NCBI GenBank assembly: GCA_028683685.1
Contig: JAQUHH010000105.1
Location: 1-7,706 of the forward strand
Reading direction: 5' to 3'
Source: Bacteroidales bacterium
GTDB taxonomy: Bacteria > Bacteroidota > Bacteroidia > Bacteroidales > WCHB1-69
DNA length: 7,706 nucleotides
In this document: positions 1-6,650 of the stretch, one piece after another
How the letters are laid out: every line of letters starts with the position of its first letter
Numbering within the stretch: position 1 is the stretch's first letter
Notes under the pieces: generated by a model
The model's database searches: none
Told to the model about the DNA's origin: nothing
The model's input: only the letters and a program-made list of their open reading frames with translations
Translations under genes and position numbers: made by a program

Positions 1-485
1 CTCCATTGGGCGAAGCCAGTATGTCGGTTATTGCAGAACAGCCCGTTTTAGGAACGATATTAAGAGCAGGTTTACCTCTGCATCAAGGGGTTTTAAATTA
101 TTTTGATAAGTCGGAAAATGCTTTTAGTTCTGCTTTTCGTCGTCATTATAAAGATGGTAGTTTTGAAATAAAAATTGACTATATGTCTAGTCCAATGTTG
201 GAAAATAGGGTGATGATTTTGGTCGATCCAATGTTGGCAACAGGTCAGTCGATGGTTTTAACGATAAAAGAAATTTTGTCGAACCATGGAAAACCAAAAC
301 ATATCCATATTGTATCTGCTATTGCAAGTTCAGAAGGTATTGATTATGTTAAAAGGAACATGGGTAGCATGAATTATACGATTTGGACGGCTGCCATCGA
401 TGATGAGCTTACAGCTCAAGCATACATTGTGCCTGGTTTGGGCGATGCTGGTGATTTGGCATATGGTTCTAAAACTTGTGAATAA
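1..485 (+). CDS. upp: Uracil phosphoribosyltransferase (5'-truncated by window edge)
   Basis: This is the C-terminal part of a cytoplasmic pyrimidine-salvage enzyme that joins uracil to PRPP to make UMP. The frame is open from base 3 and leaves about 160 residues; family members are usually a little over 200, so roughly a quarter is missing on the left. Visible motifs are GTILRAGLPLHQGVL near the start of the fragment, the PRPP-binding loop MILVDPMLATGQSM (about bases 213-254), and the C-terminal uracil-binding segment YIVPGLGDAGDLAYG just before the stop. The LVDPMLATG loop with GLGDAGD separates UPRTase from other type I phosphoribosyltransferases. No key residue in the visible part looks altered. 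A TTG at base 6 is not the true start; the protein continues upstream. The next gene begins 24 bp after the TAA, so co-transcription is possible. Confidence 0.95.
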   Translation, partial: PLGEASMSVIAEQPVLGTILRAGLPLHQGVLNYFDKSENAFSSAFRRHYKDGSFEIKIDYMSSPMLENRVMILVDPMLATGQSMVLTIKEILSNHGKPKHIHIVSAIASSEGIDYVKRNMGSMNYTIWTAAIDDELTAQAYIVPGLGDAGDLAYGSKTCE

Positions 486-509
486 AACAATCCATATATA
501 CGTTTTTTA

Positions 510-1742
510 GTGAAGCAACATATCTTCGAAAATATTGCCATTGCTCTAACGTCGATTCGTTCGCATATGACAAGAACTGTACTTACTATTCTGATTATTG
601 CTTTTGGAATTATGGCTTTGGTTGGGATTTTAACTGCAATTGATGCGATTCAAAATTCCATTAAATCAAATTTTTCTGTAATGGGAGCCAATACTTTTAC
701 CATTCAAAACAGAGATTTTGGCGGTGGTGGTCACGGTCGAAGAGTGGATATGCGAACCATTTCTTATTCCGAAGCAACACAATTTAAAAAAAGATTTGAG
801 GTTCCTGCTAGCGTTTCCATCAACTACAATGCTGCGTCTTCGGTGGAGGTGAAATATGCCGAAGAAAAGACCAATCCTAATATTGGCGTGATGGGAGTAG
901 ACGAAAATTATCTTCAAAATTCTGGCTACACTCTCGATTTGGGTCGAAATTTCACTTCAGATGAGTCTGGAGGAGGTGCTGGCGTAGTTATTATCGGAAA
1001 AGAAATTGCTAAAAATATTTTCAAAAGGGATGAAAGTCCTTTGGATAAAGAAATTTTTGTAGGCGGAGTAAGATATAGAACAATTGGCGTTTTGGCTTCC
1101 AAGGGAAGCAGTTTTGGTTTTTCTGGAGATAGAAACTGTTTTGTGCCTCTAAATAATGCTCGACATAATTTTCCTCGATCAAATTTATCATTCAATGTTA
1201 GTGTGATGGTTTCTAATTCGGAAATGCTTGATGAAGCTATCCGCGAAGCTACAGGATTATTTAGAATCATTCGGAAAATACGAATTGGGGAACCCGATAA
1301 TTTTGTGATTGCAAAGAGCGATAATTTGTCTAATATGCTGTCGGATCAGCTTAAATATGTCGCTTTTGCGGCTTCTTTTATCGGATTAATAACACTTCTG
1401 GGTGCCGCTATTGGCTTGATGAATATTATGTTGGTAAGTGTTTCTGAACGGACTCGTGAAATCGGACTTAGAAAAGCAATTGGAGCCACTGCTCAAACGA
1501 TCAAAATGCAGTTTTTGGTTGAATCTATTGTAATTGGACAAATTGGTGGTATTGTGGGGATTATTTTGGGTATATTAATTGGGAATTTGGTCTCCATTGT
1601 AATCGGTAGCTCATTTATTATTCCATGGGCTTGGATTATCTTAGGAGTTTTGCTATGTCTTATTGTGGGCATTGCTTCAGGCTATTATCCTGCTTCTAAA
1701 GCAGCCGCCCTTGACCCGATTGAAGCTCTCCGATACGAATAA
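510..1742 (+). CDS. MacB/FtsX-family ABC transporter permease
   Basis: This 410-residue inner-membrane protein has the MacB-type plan: a short cytoplasmic N-terminus, one transmembrane helix (about residues 22-47), a large periplasmic core (about 48-280) and three C-terminal helices (about 283-309, 338-366, 371-391). The family-defining cytoplasmic loop VSERTREIGLRKAIGAT (311-327) lies after the second helix, and the protein ends in the typical ASKAAALDPIEALRYE. Such permeases pair with a LolD/MacB-like ATPase and move lipoproteins, peptides or drugs, or work mechanically, without passing substrate through the membrane in the usual way. No ATPase gene is visible, so the substrate cannot be named. 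The GTG at 510 is the only plausible start between the in-frame TAA of upp and an ATG at 567, which would fall at residue 20 and cut into the conserved N-terminus. No Shine-Dalgarno is present. The periplasmic part contains a Gly-rich stretch, GGGGHGRR (71-78). Confidence 0.9.
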   Translation: MKQHIFENIAIALTSIRSHMTRTVLTILIIAFGIMALVGILTAIDAIQNSIKSNFSVMGANTFTIQNRDFGGGGHGRRVDMRTISYSEATQFKKRFEVPASVSINYNAASSVEVKYAEEKTNPNIGVMGVDENYLQNSGYTLDLGRNFTSDESGGGAGVVIIGKEIAKNIFKRDESPLDKEIFVGGVRYRTIGVLASKGSSFGFSGDRNCFVPLNNARHNFPRSNLSFNVSVMVSNSEMLDEAIREATGLFRIIRKIRIGEPDNFVIAKSDNLSNMLSDQLKYVAFAASFIGLITLLGAAIGLMNIMLVSVSERTREIGLRKAIGATAQTIKMQFLVESIVIGQIGGIVGIILGILIGNLVSIVIGSSFIIPWAWIILGVLLCLIVGIASGYYPASKAAALDPIEALRYE

Positions 1743-1794
1743 ATATTAACACTAATTTTGGTTGCTTCTTTTACATTGCTAGAAAAGGGATATT

Positions 1795-2787
1795 TTATTC
1801 TAATATCAATTTGCAAATTTGTTCAATGGCTACTTTTGATTCTGCAATTGGAGTGAAGAAAACCCAAACGTGGAACATTTTTGGATATTCAAAGTAATTT
1901 ATTGAAATGTTTTTTTCTTCCATTAAAGTCTTAAATTTTTGGCAATCAGGATATAAAATATCATGCGTTCCCGTAAATATACTTATTTTTGGAAGTCCCT
2001 CAAGAGGCCCATTAATCGGGCTTACTAAGTAATTATCAGGAGTTGATTTTCCTGACCAAAATTGACTTACCAATGCAAAATTTTTCGCTTTTAGGAGGGG
2101 GTCTTTTTTTTCAACTTCTATAATTTCAGGATTGGATAAAGTAACGTCTAACCACGGAGAAATTAAGATCATTTGACTTGATGAGGGAGTTCCTTCGTTT
2201 CGTTGTTTTTGAGCAAGTGCTAATGCTAAGCCTCCTCCAGCCGAGTCGCCCATCAATAGAATGTCTTTGGACGGTACTTTGATTAATAAATTCAAATAAA
2301 GTGCATCCAACATGGCAAAAGCATCTTCATGCGAATAGGTGGGAGTTAGGGGATAATCGGGAACAATAAACGTACATCTCGTTTTTCGAACAAAAATTCC
2401 GACCACTTCCCATTGTGGCTTAATTATATTATTTACGTATGCGCCTCCATGCAAATATAAAACATGTTTTTTTGTTTTTTTTCCTTTTGGCGAAATTGAA
2501 TATACATTTCTATTGTTAATTTGCAGGGTGTCAATCCAAAACTCTTTAAAAAAATGCTTTGGTATTGCTGATGCTTTTGATGTATAATTGCCTCTTCTAA
2601 GCTTTTTATTAGTTTTGTTTTTGGGAAGAAAACATTTGGTGATAACGCTTGTAAATTTTGCTTTAGCACTTATTTTTTCTTTATGAATATACCTTATAGA
2701 AGTGTCGCTTTCAGATTGTGTTTTTGCATTGTTTGGCAAAAATAAAATCAATATAAAAAATAGCACTAAATGTTTGTGATTTTGCAT
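1795..2787 (-). CDS. Secreted alpha/beta hydrolase, HSL (hormone-sensitive lipase) family
   Basis: This 330-residue protein is probably an esterase exported to the periplasm or outer envelope. It starts with a signal peptide: a basic MQNHKHLV, a hydrophobic core at residues 7-17 and a likely cleavage point around 21-25. HSL-family features appear in order: the oxyanion-hole motif HGGAY (113-117), the nucleophile elbow GDSAGG (180-185, Ser182), SPWLD (210-214), the acid in GTHDILYPD (Asp276), and the catalytic His306 in FHVW. The triad is therefore complete. Residues 26-100 form a Lys-rich N-terminal cap typical of the family. The actual ester substrate cannot be read from the sequence. The gene begins 13 bp after the nadE stop on the same strand, with no terminator between, so it is probably transcribed with nadE. 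Its 3' end faces the permease gene across about 50 bp. Confidence 0.9.
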   Translation of the reverse strand: MQNHKHLVLFFILILFLPNNAKTQSESDTSIRYIHKEKISAKAKFTSVITKCFLPKNKTNKKLRRGNYTSKASAIPKHFFKEFWIDTLQINNRNVYSISPKGKKTKKHVLYLHGGAYVNNIIKPQWEVVGIFVRKTRCTFIVPDYPLTPTYSHEDAFAMLDALYLNLLIKVPSKDILLMGDSAGGGLALALAQKQRNEGTPSSSQMILISPWLDVTLSNPEIIEVEKKDPLLKAKNFALVSQFWSGKSTPDNYLVSPINGPLEGLPKISIFTGTHDILYPDCQKFKTLMEEKNISINYFEYPKMFHVWVFFTPIAESKVAIEQICKLILE

Positions 2788-2800
2788 TTTAAGATTTGTT

Positions 2801-4378
2801 TTACCAGATTAAAGGAACATTTCTATCAACTCCCAAGGCGAATTTTGAAATTTTAATACAAGGAGGACATTGAAAACGTTTATATTCATTCATGCGAATT
2901 AAATGAATTATTTTGTAAACGGTATTGGCGGTATAGCCCTCTTTAATAATCTCATCGGCAGATTTGAATTCTTCGAGATATTGGTAAGCAATTTCGTCCA
3001 ATAAATCATATTCTGGTAGCGAGTCTGAATCTTTTTGATTGGGTCGAAGTTCGGCAGATGGAAATTTTGCAATGGTGTTTTGAGGAATTCTTTCTCCATC
3101 TTGATTTAAAAAGTTTGAAAGTTCGTAAACCTCTTTTTTATACAAATCACCAATTACGGAAAGTCCGCCGCAGAGATCGCCATACAAGGTTCCATACCCC
3201 ACTGCTTCTTCACTTTTGTTGGAGGTGTTTAATACCATATTTCCATGTTTGTTGGAATATGCCATGAGTGTAAGCCCTCTCAATCTGGCTTGTAGATTCT
3301 CTTCTGTAAGATCAAAAGACTTGTTGTGAAAAATAGGCGTAACCATCTCCAATACTGAATCATAGGCTGTTTTGATGGGCACAATATCATAACTCATGTT
3401 TAGATTTTCGGCCAATTTTTTTGCGTCTTCAACAGAGTGATCTGAAGAATACATGGAAGGCATTAAGATTCCATGAACATTTTCAGAACCCAAGGCATCA
3501 CAGGCTAAAGCGGCAACCAATGCGGAGTCAATTCCGCCCGACAGACCCAAAACTGCTTTTGTTTGATGACTGTCTCTAAAATAATCATGAATTCCTTTTA
3601 TCAAGGCTCGATAAATTAATTCTGTTTTTTCATATTCCAGAGGTACAATGGGATATCCAAATAGAATATCGGTGTCGATATGGGCAATTTCAGCATCAAA
3701 AAGATTGAGTTCATAGCACACATCGCCATTTTTATTAAGGACAATCGATCCGCCAGGATACACTTCTGAAACTTTTGCTCCACTGGGGTTTATATTGATA
3801 ATATGCGTGTCTTTTGATTTGGCAATGCCCGATAATTGATCTATTTGTTCATTTCTAAAATTAGAGTAGAAAGGAGTATTGCTCGCTGTAATTAAAATAT
3901 CGATATTTGAATTCGAAAAGTCAGTTTGGTTCAAATCATCACCAAAAGCAAATTGAAATTGAATATCTTCAATGTTGAAAATATTTGCTTTGTCATTTTT
4001 AGATGGCTTCACATAATTTGCCAACTTTGAACCGGGTGTATTATGGATGTTTAGTTTTTCGAAATGGGAAGAAATCTTGCCATCTTGCATTAGAATTTGA
4101 GTATTTAGTGGGTCTTTGCCAAAACGAAAATAGCTTCCCATAAGAATGGAGATTTCGGAGGAAAGAGGCGTGATTTGAGAGAGATAGTAGTCCAAATCTT
4201 TCCAAAAACTTGGATATTTTACAAGGGTGCCAATGTAGCCGCCAGTGATTGCTAATTCAGGAAAAACCACCAGTTGGCTCTTGTTTTCAATGGCCAAACG
4301 AACTATGCTGCTGATTTTTTCGGTATTGTATTTTAAATCTGCTTTTTTAAATGAATTTTGAGCAATGGTAATTTTCAT
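2801..4378 (-). CDS. nadE: NAD+ synthetase with degenerate glutaminase (nitrilase-like) domain
   Basis: This cytoplasmic enzyme performs the last step of NAD synthesis: ATP-dependent amidation of nicotinic acid adenine dinucleotide. Numbering is from ATG 4378 (525 residues). An N-terminal carbon-nitrogen hydrolase domain (about 1-245) is followed by the synthetase domain. The synthetase is intact: PP-loop LGLSGGIDSALVAALA (277-292), MPSMYSSDHS (306-315), ENLQARLRG (360-368), NTSNKSEEAVGYGT (384-397), PSAELRPNQKDSDSLPEYD (440-458) and the C-terminal QCPPCIKIS. In the N-terminal domain the catalytic Glu (FPEL, Glu41) and probable Lys108 remain, but the usual CED of the nucleophile motif reads GDD, with Gly146 where the catalytic Cys should be. 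Glutamine use is therefore doubtful and free ammonia is the likely nitrogen source. The start at 4378 is chosen because MKITIAQNSF matches the usual domain beginning; an in-frame ATG at 4426 would add 16 polar residues. The hydrolase gene follows 13 bp downstream. Confidence 0.93.
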   Translation of the reverse strand: MKITIAQNSFKKADLKYNTEKISSIVRLAIENKSQLVVFPELAITGGYIGTLVKYPSFWKDLDYYLSQITPLSSEISILMGSYFRFGKDPLNTQILMQDGKISSHFEKLNIHNTPGSKLANYVKPSKNDKANIFNIEDIQFQFAFGDDLNQTDFSNSNIDILITASNTPFYSNFRNEQIDQLSGIAKSKDTHIININPSGAKVSEVYPGGSIVLNKNGDVCYELNLFDAEIAHIDTDILFGYPIVPLEYEKTELIYRALIKGIHDYFRDSHQTKAVLGLSGGIDSALVAALACDALGSENVHGILMPSMYSSDHSVEDAKKLAENLNMSYDIVPIKTAYDSVLEMVTPIFHNKSFDLTEENLQARLRGLTLMAYSNKHGNMVLNTSNKSEEAVGYGTLYGDLCGGLSVIGDLYKKEVYELSNFLNQDGERIPQNTIAKFPSAELRPNQKDSDSLPEYDLLDEIAYQYLEEFKSADEIIKEGYTANTVYKIIHLIRMNEYKRFQCPPCIKISKFALGVDRNVPLIW

Positions 4379-4439
4379 AATCAGTTGTTTTTTAGTTTTT
4401 GAATTTGCATTATTGTTTATATCCAATTTTTAATTTTGA

Positions 4440-4447
4440 CAAAGATA
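4440..4447 (-). promoter_or_regulatory. Bacteroidota -7 promoter element upstream of nadE
   Basis: On the minus strand this reads TATCTTTG, an exact match to the Bacteroidota -7 consensus TAnnTTTG. Transcription would begin about 7 bases downstream, near 4433, giving a leader of about 55 bases to the ATG at 4378 and almost none to the ATG at 4426. The -33 element is poor: only TCTG is found at an 18-base spacing (4466-4469). It sits between the terminator of the upstream gene and nadE, which is where a promoter is expected. A short match in AT-rich DNA can occur by chance. Confidence 0.45.
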
Positions 4448-4603
4448 ATAAAAGCACTCCAAAAGCAGAAAATATTTTTTGACTATATTTAATAGTCAAA
4501 ATTGAGTTTGTTTGTTGTTTTTTCTTGAAAAAAATCTTAGATAGGATGTTGCTGTCAATATTTTGGATGAAAATAGATGCGGGCTTAGGAGTGGTAAATA
4601 AAT

Positions 4604-4645
4604 AGCCCGTTAAAAAAATAATATAATATATTTTTCTAACGGGCT
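4604..4645 (-). terminator. Rho-independent-type hairpin terminator after the barrel gene
   Basis: Perfect 9-base arms AGCCCGTTA (4604-4612) and TAACGGGCT (4637-4645) form the stem base. After one A/C mismatch the pairing continues for seven more A/T pairs, leaving a small AT loop of about eight bases. The hairpin begins about 40 bases past the stop codon of the minus-strand beta-barrel gene and is followed on that strand by the T-rich ATTTATTTA. It is flanked by TTTTTT on the plus strand as well (4649-4654), so it could act in both directions, although no plus-strand gene ends here. Confidence 0.75.
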
Positions 4646-4686
4646 TCATTTTTTATAAATCAAGGAGAAAGCAAATTATGGACAAA

Positions 4687-5394
4687 TTAGAACGAAATTC
4701 CAATGACCAATTCCAATGATTTATTTACTGCATTTTCTTTTACAGTTGGAAATTCAGTATTGGATCCGCTTAAAACATCTGTAAATCCATTGTAGAAAAT
4801 CAAGCCTGCAAAAGCTTTGGTATTGCCACTAATGGTATATTCTGCTCCACCGCCAATAATGATGGATTCTTTGAAGAGAGAAACTTCTTTGTTGATTTCA
4901 AATTCTTTTGGGGATACTTCAGAGGAGTTTGCTAGTTTATATGTGTCATTAGCTCTTGCTTTGGTTCTGATAGAATTATCTAAACCAAAATTTCCATAAT
5001 AGGTCATTCTTCCAAATTGAGCTGTTTTAAGTTTAAATGAAATAGGGATGCTGATATATCTCAATTTGTATCTTCTGAATACGGTCGCATCAGTCAATCC
5101 CCCACCATCATAATCAACCTTGTCATCGTATGTCAATTTTCCACCTGTGCTTTTAAACTGCAACCCCGTATTTATGAAATAATGCCCTGATCCTCCAATT
5201 GCAAAATCACCAACTAAGCCATAGGTATATCCTAAAATTACTCCGTCATATTTGTAATTCAGTGAATTTGGCTTCATCCAGTCGATGGAAGGGGCAAATT
5301 TAAGCCCTAAAACAAAAGTTTTCAGATCGTCTTGCGAAAATGCTGAGCTTAATAATAAAATACTCAAACTGAGGGTTGCAATGGTCTTTTTCAT
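4687..5394 (-). CDS. PorT-family outer-membrane beta-barrel protein
   Basis: This 235-residue protein is probably a small outer-membrane beta-barrel of the family that includes PorT/SprT. It has a clear signal peptide (MKKTIATLSLSILLLSSAFSQ, cleavage near residue 20 or 21). Alternating polar/hydrophobic strands rich in Gly and aromatic residues follow, such as GHYFINTGLQFKSTGG (69-84), YISIPISFKLKT (113-124), RMTYYGNFGLD and IIIGGGAEYTISG. The last residue is Phe after LELVIGISF, the usual barrel-assembly signal. The strand ending in IPISFK is characteristic of PorT-like barrels in Bacteroidota. I do not think it is PorT itself, since the similarity is at the general fold level; its job is unknown. 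It stands alone on the minus strand with its own promoter element and terminator, and is divergent from gldB. Confidence 0.8.
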   Translation of the reverse strand: MKKTIATLSLSILLLSSAFSQDDLKTFVLGLKFAPSIDWMKPNSLNYKYDGVILGYTYGLVGDFAIGGSGHYFINTGLQFKSTGGKLTYDDKVDYDGGGLTDATVFRRYKLRYISIPISFKLKTAQFGRMTYYGNFGLDNSIRTKARANDTYKLANSSEVSPKEFEINKEVSLFKESIIIGGGAEYTISGNTKAFAGLIFYNGFTDVLSGSNTEFPTVKENAVNKSLELVIGISF

Positions 5395-5438
5395 GTTCTG
5401 TGGTTTTATTTTAGGAAACTAATACTTAATTGAAAGAA

Positions 5439-5446
5439 CAAATATA
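5439..5446 (-). promoter_or_regulatory. Bacteroidota -7 promoter element for the barrel gene
   Basis: The minus strand reads TATATTTG, matching the TAnnTTTG -7 consensus. The predicted start of transcription is near 5432, giving a leader of about 38 bases before the ATG at 5394. No convincing TTG/TTTG -33 element lies at the expected 17-20 base spacing, only an A-rich run, so the call rests on the -7 match and its position. Confidence 0.45.
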
Positions 5447-5542
5447 CTGCATTATTGTTTACTTTTTTTGTTTTAACATTGCATAATATGAAAATGTTCA
5501 TAAAAATATTTAATTAGAGTGTAAAACAATTTTGCGTTTACG

Positions 5543-5571
5543 TTTGTTTAAAGGAAAATATGTTAGGTTTG
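5543..5571 (+). promoter_or_regulatory. Bacteroidota promoter (-33/-7) for gldB
   Basis: TTTG at 5543-5546, a 17-base spacer and TAGGTTTG at 5564-5571 match both halves of the Bacteroidota sigma-70 promoter (TTTG, then TAnnTTTG). Transcription would start near 5578, about 32 bases ahead of the gldB ATG. Of the three promoter elements called in this window it is the only one with both boxes at good spacing. It would drive gldB and, through the 2-bp junction, the comM-like gene. Confidence 0.6.
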
Positions 5572-5610
5572 TAGAAGTTTTTTTTATTTCTAAAATCTAA
5601 ATCGGAACTT

Positions 5611-6648
5611 ATGAAAAGATTGATAGTGGTGTTGGGATTGGGTATTTTGACGATGATTAACTTTTCGTCGTGTAATTCTTGCAATCGTACTAAGGAAAAG
5701 AAATTTGCGGTTAAGCAAAGTCAACTAAAAGAAGCAAAGCAGCAAATAAAAATTTCCATTGATAGATACGAACAAGATTTATTTACAATTCGCAAAGACT
5801 CTTTTTTACCTGATTTACTTAACGTTCAAAAAAAATATCCCTTTTTCTTAGAAGGTGATTTAGAAGATGTTCGGAATCAAAAACAGTTGTGGGGATACAT
5901 TAATGACCCCATGATTAAAGAAGTTTTCCAAAAAACTCAAAAACGTTTTCCAAACTTAAATAAATTAACGGGCGACTTGCTGGACGCAATGTCCTATTAT
6001 AAAACCTATGTGCCTGAAGCAACCATCCCAAAAGTGTATACATATGTTTCTGGTTTTGATTATGAATTGCCCGTAAAATACATGGATAATATGTTGATTA
6101 TTGCATTGGATATGTTTATTGGCCCCCATGTAGATTATTATGATCAGCTTGGAATTCCGAAGTTTGTTTCCTTTGGATATCAGCCTGAATTTATTGTTCC
6201 AATGAGTTTTAAAGAAATTTCGTATGCTTATTTACCAAATCCAAAAACACGAGTAAGCTTGTTGGATTATATGATTTTTGAAGGTAAAAAACTCTATTTT
6301 ACGGAGTTGATGATGCCTCTTATGCACGATAGTTTGATTATAGGATATCCATTTCAAAAACTGGACTGGGCGATTCAAAACGAAGGAAATATCTGGGCCT
6401 ATTTAATTGAAAATAATTTATTGTATTCAAAAGATAATAAAACGATAGTGAAGTTTATCAACGACGCTCCTTTTACTTCTGTTTTTGCGCGCGAATCGCC
6501 AGGAAGGATCGGACATTGGGTGGGTTGGCAAATCGTTCGTTCATACATGCATACCAATGAAGTGGATTTGCTTGAGATGATGAAAAATGAGAATTTTAGA
6601 GAAATTTTAGAGAAGTCAAGATATAAACCAAAGAAAAACAATATTTAG
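5611..6648 (+). CDS. gldB: Gliding motility lipoprotein GldB
   Basis: This 345-residue lipoprotein matches GldB, one of the Gld proteins needed for gliding in Flavobacterium and relatives. Its exact biochemical role is not established. A hydrophobic leader (residues 4-18) ends in a lipobox-like FSSC, making Cys21 the probable lipidated residue (a second Cys lies at 24). A charged linker (26-48) follows, then the globular domain. Family-like segments are ISIDRYEQDLF (48-58), TYVSGFDYELPV (144-155), DNMLIIALDMFIGP (159-172) and, near the C-terminus, ESPGRIGHWVGWQIVRSYM (295-313). The last resembles the PGR-G-W-G-QIV pattern of DUF2268-like predicted peptidases, but I see no HExxH zinc motif. 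The ATG is preceded by an AT-rich leader without a Shine-Dalgarno, as usual for this phylum. The comM-like gene starts 2 bp after its TAG. The gldC gene found next to gldB in Flavobacterium is not downstream here. Confidence 0.9.
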   Translation: MKRLIVVLGLGILTMINFSSCNSCNRTKEKKFAVKQSQLKEAKQQIKISIDRYEQDLFTIRKDSFLPDLLNVQKKYPFFLEGDLEDVRNQKQLWGYINDPMIKEVFQKTQKRFPNLNKLTGDLLDAMSYYKTYVPEATIPKVYTYVSGFDYELPVKYMDNMLIIALDMFIGPHVDYYDQLGIPKFVSFGYQPEFIVPMSFKEISYAYLPNPKTRVSLLDYMIFEGKKLYFTELMMPLMHDSLIIGYPFQKLDWAIQNEGNIWAYLIENNLLYSKDNKTIVKFINDAPFTSVFARESPGRIGHWVGWQIVRSYMHTNEVDLLEMMKNENFREILEKSRYKPKKNNI

Positions 6649-6650
6649 CT

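Noticed and set aside
1743..1794. Possible shared terminator between the convergent permease and hydrolase genes
   Set aside because: Only weak pairings are visible (CTTTT with AAAAG, TAGAA with TTCTA), with no strong stem plus T-run, so a terminator is not supported although one is expected here.
3058..3267. Plus-strand open frame inside nadE
   Set aside because: It lies wholly opposite the conserved synthetase domain and encodes nothing recognisable; it is a shadow of the real gene.
4410..4649. Minus-strand open frame of 79 codons between nadE and the barrel gene
   Set aside because: Its first codons lie inside the terminator hairpin stem and its end overlaps the 5' end of nadE. The predicted peptide is Lys/Ile-rich with no recognisable pattern, as expected for AT-rich non-coding DNA.
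4687..5394. Calling the barrel gene porT/sprT because it is next to gldB
   Set aside because: Only the general barrel pattern and IPISFK-type strand are shared; PorT-like barrels are abundant in Bacteroidota, so the specific type IX secretion role is not supported.
5475..5498. Inverted repeat AACATT/AATGTT as a regulator binding site
   Set aside because: Six-base arms with a 12-base spacer are easily found by chance in such AT-rich DNA; not listed as a feature without conservation.
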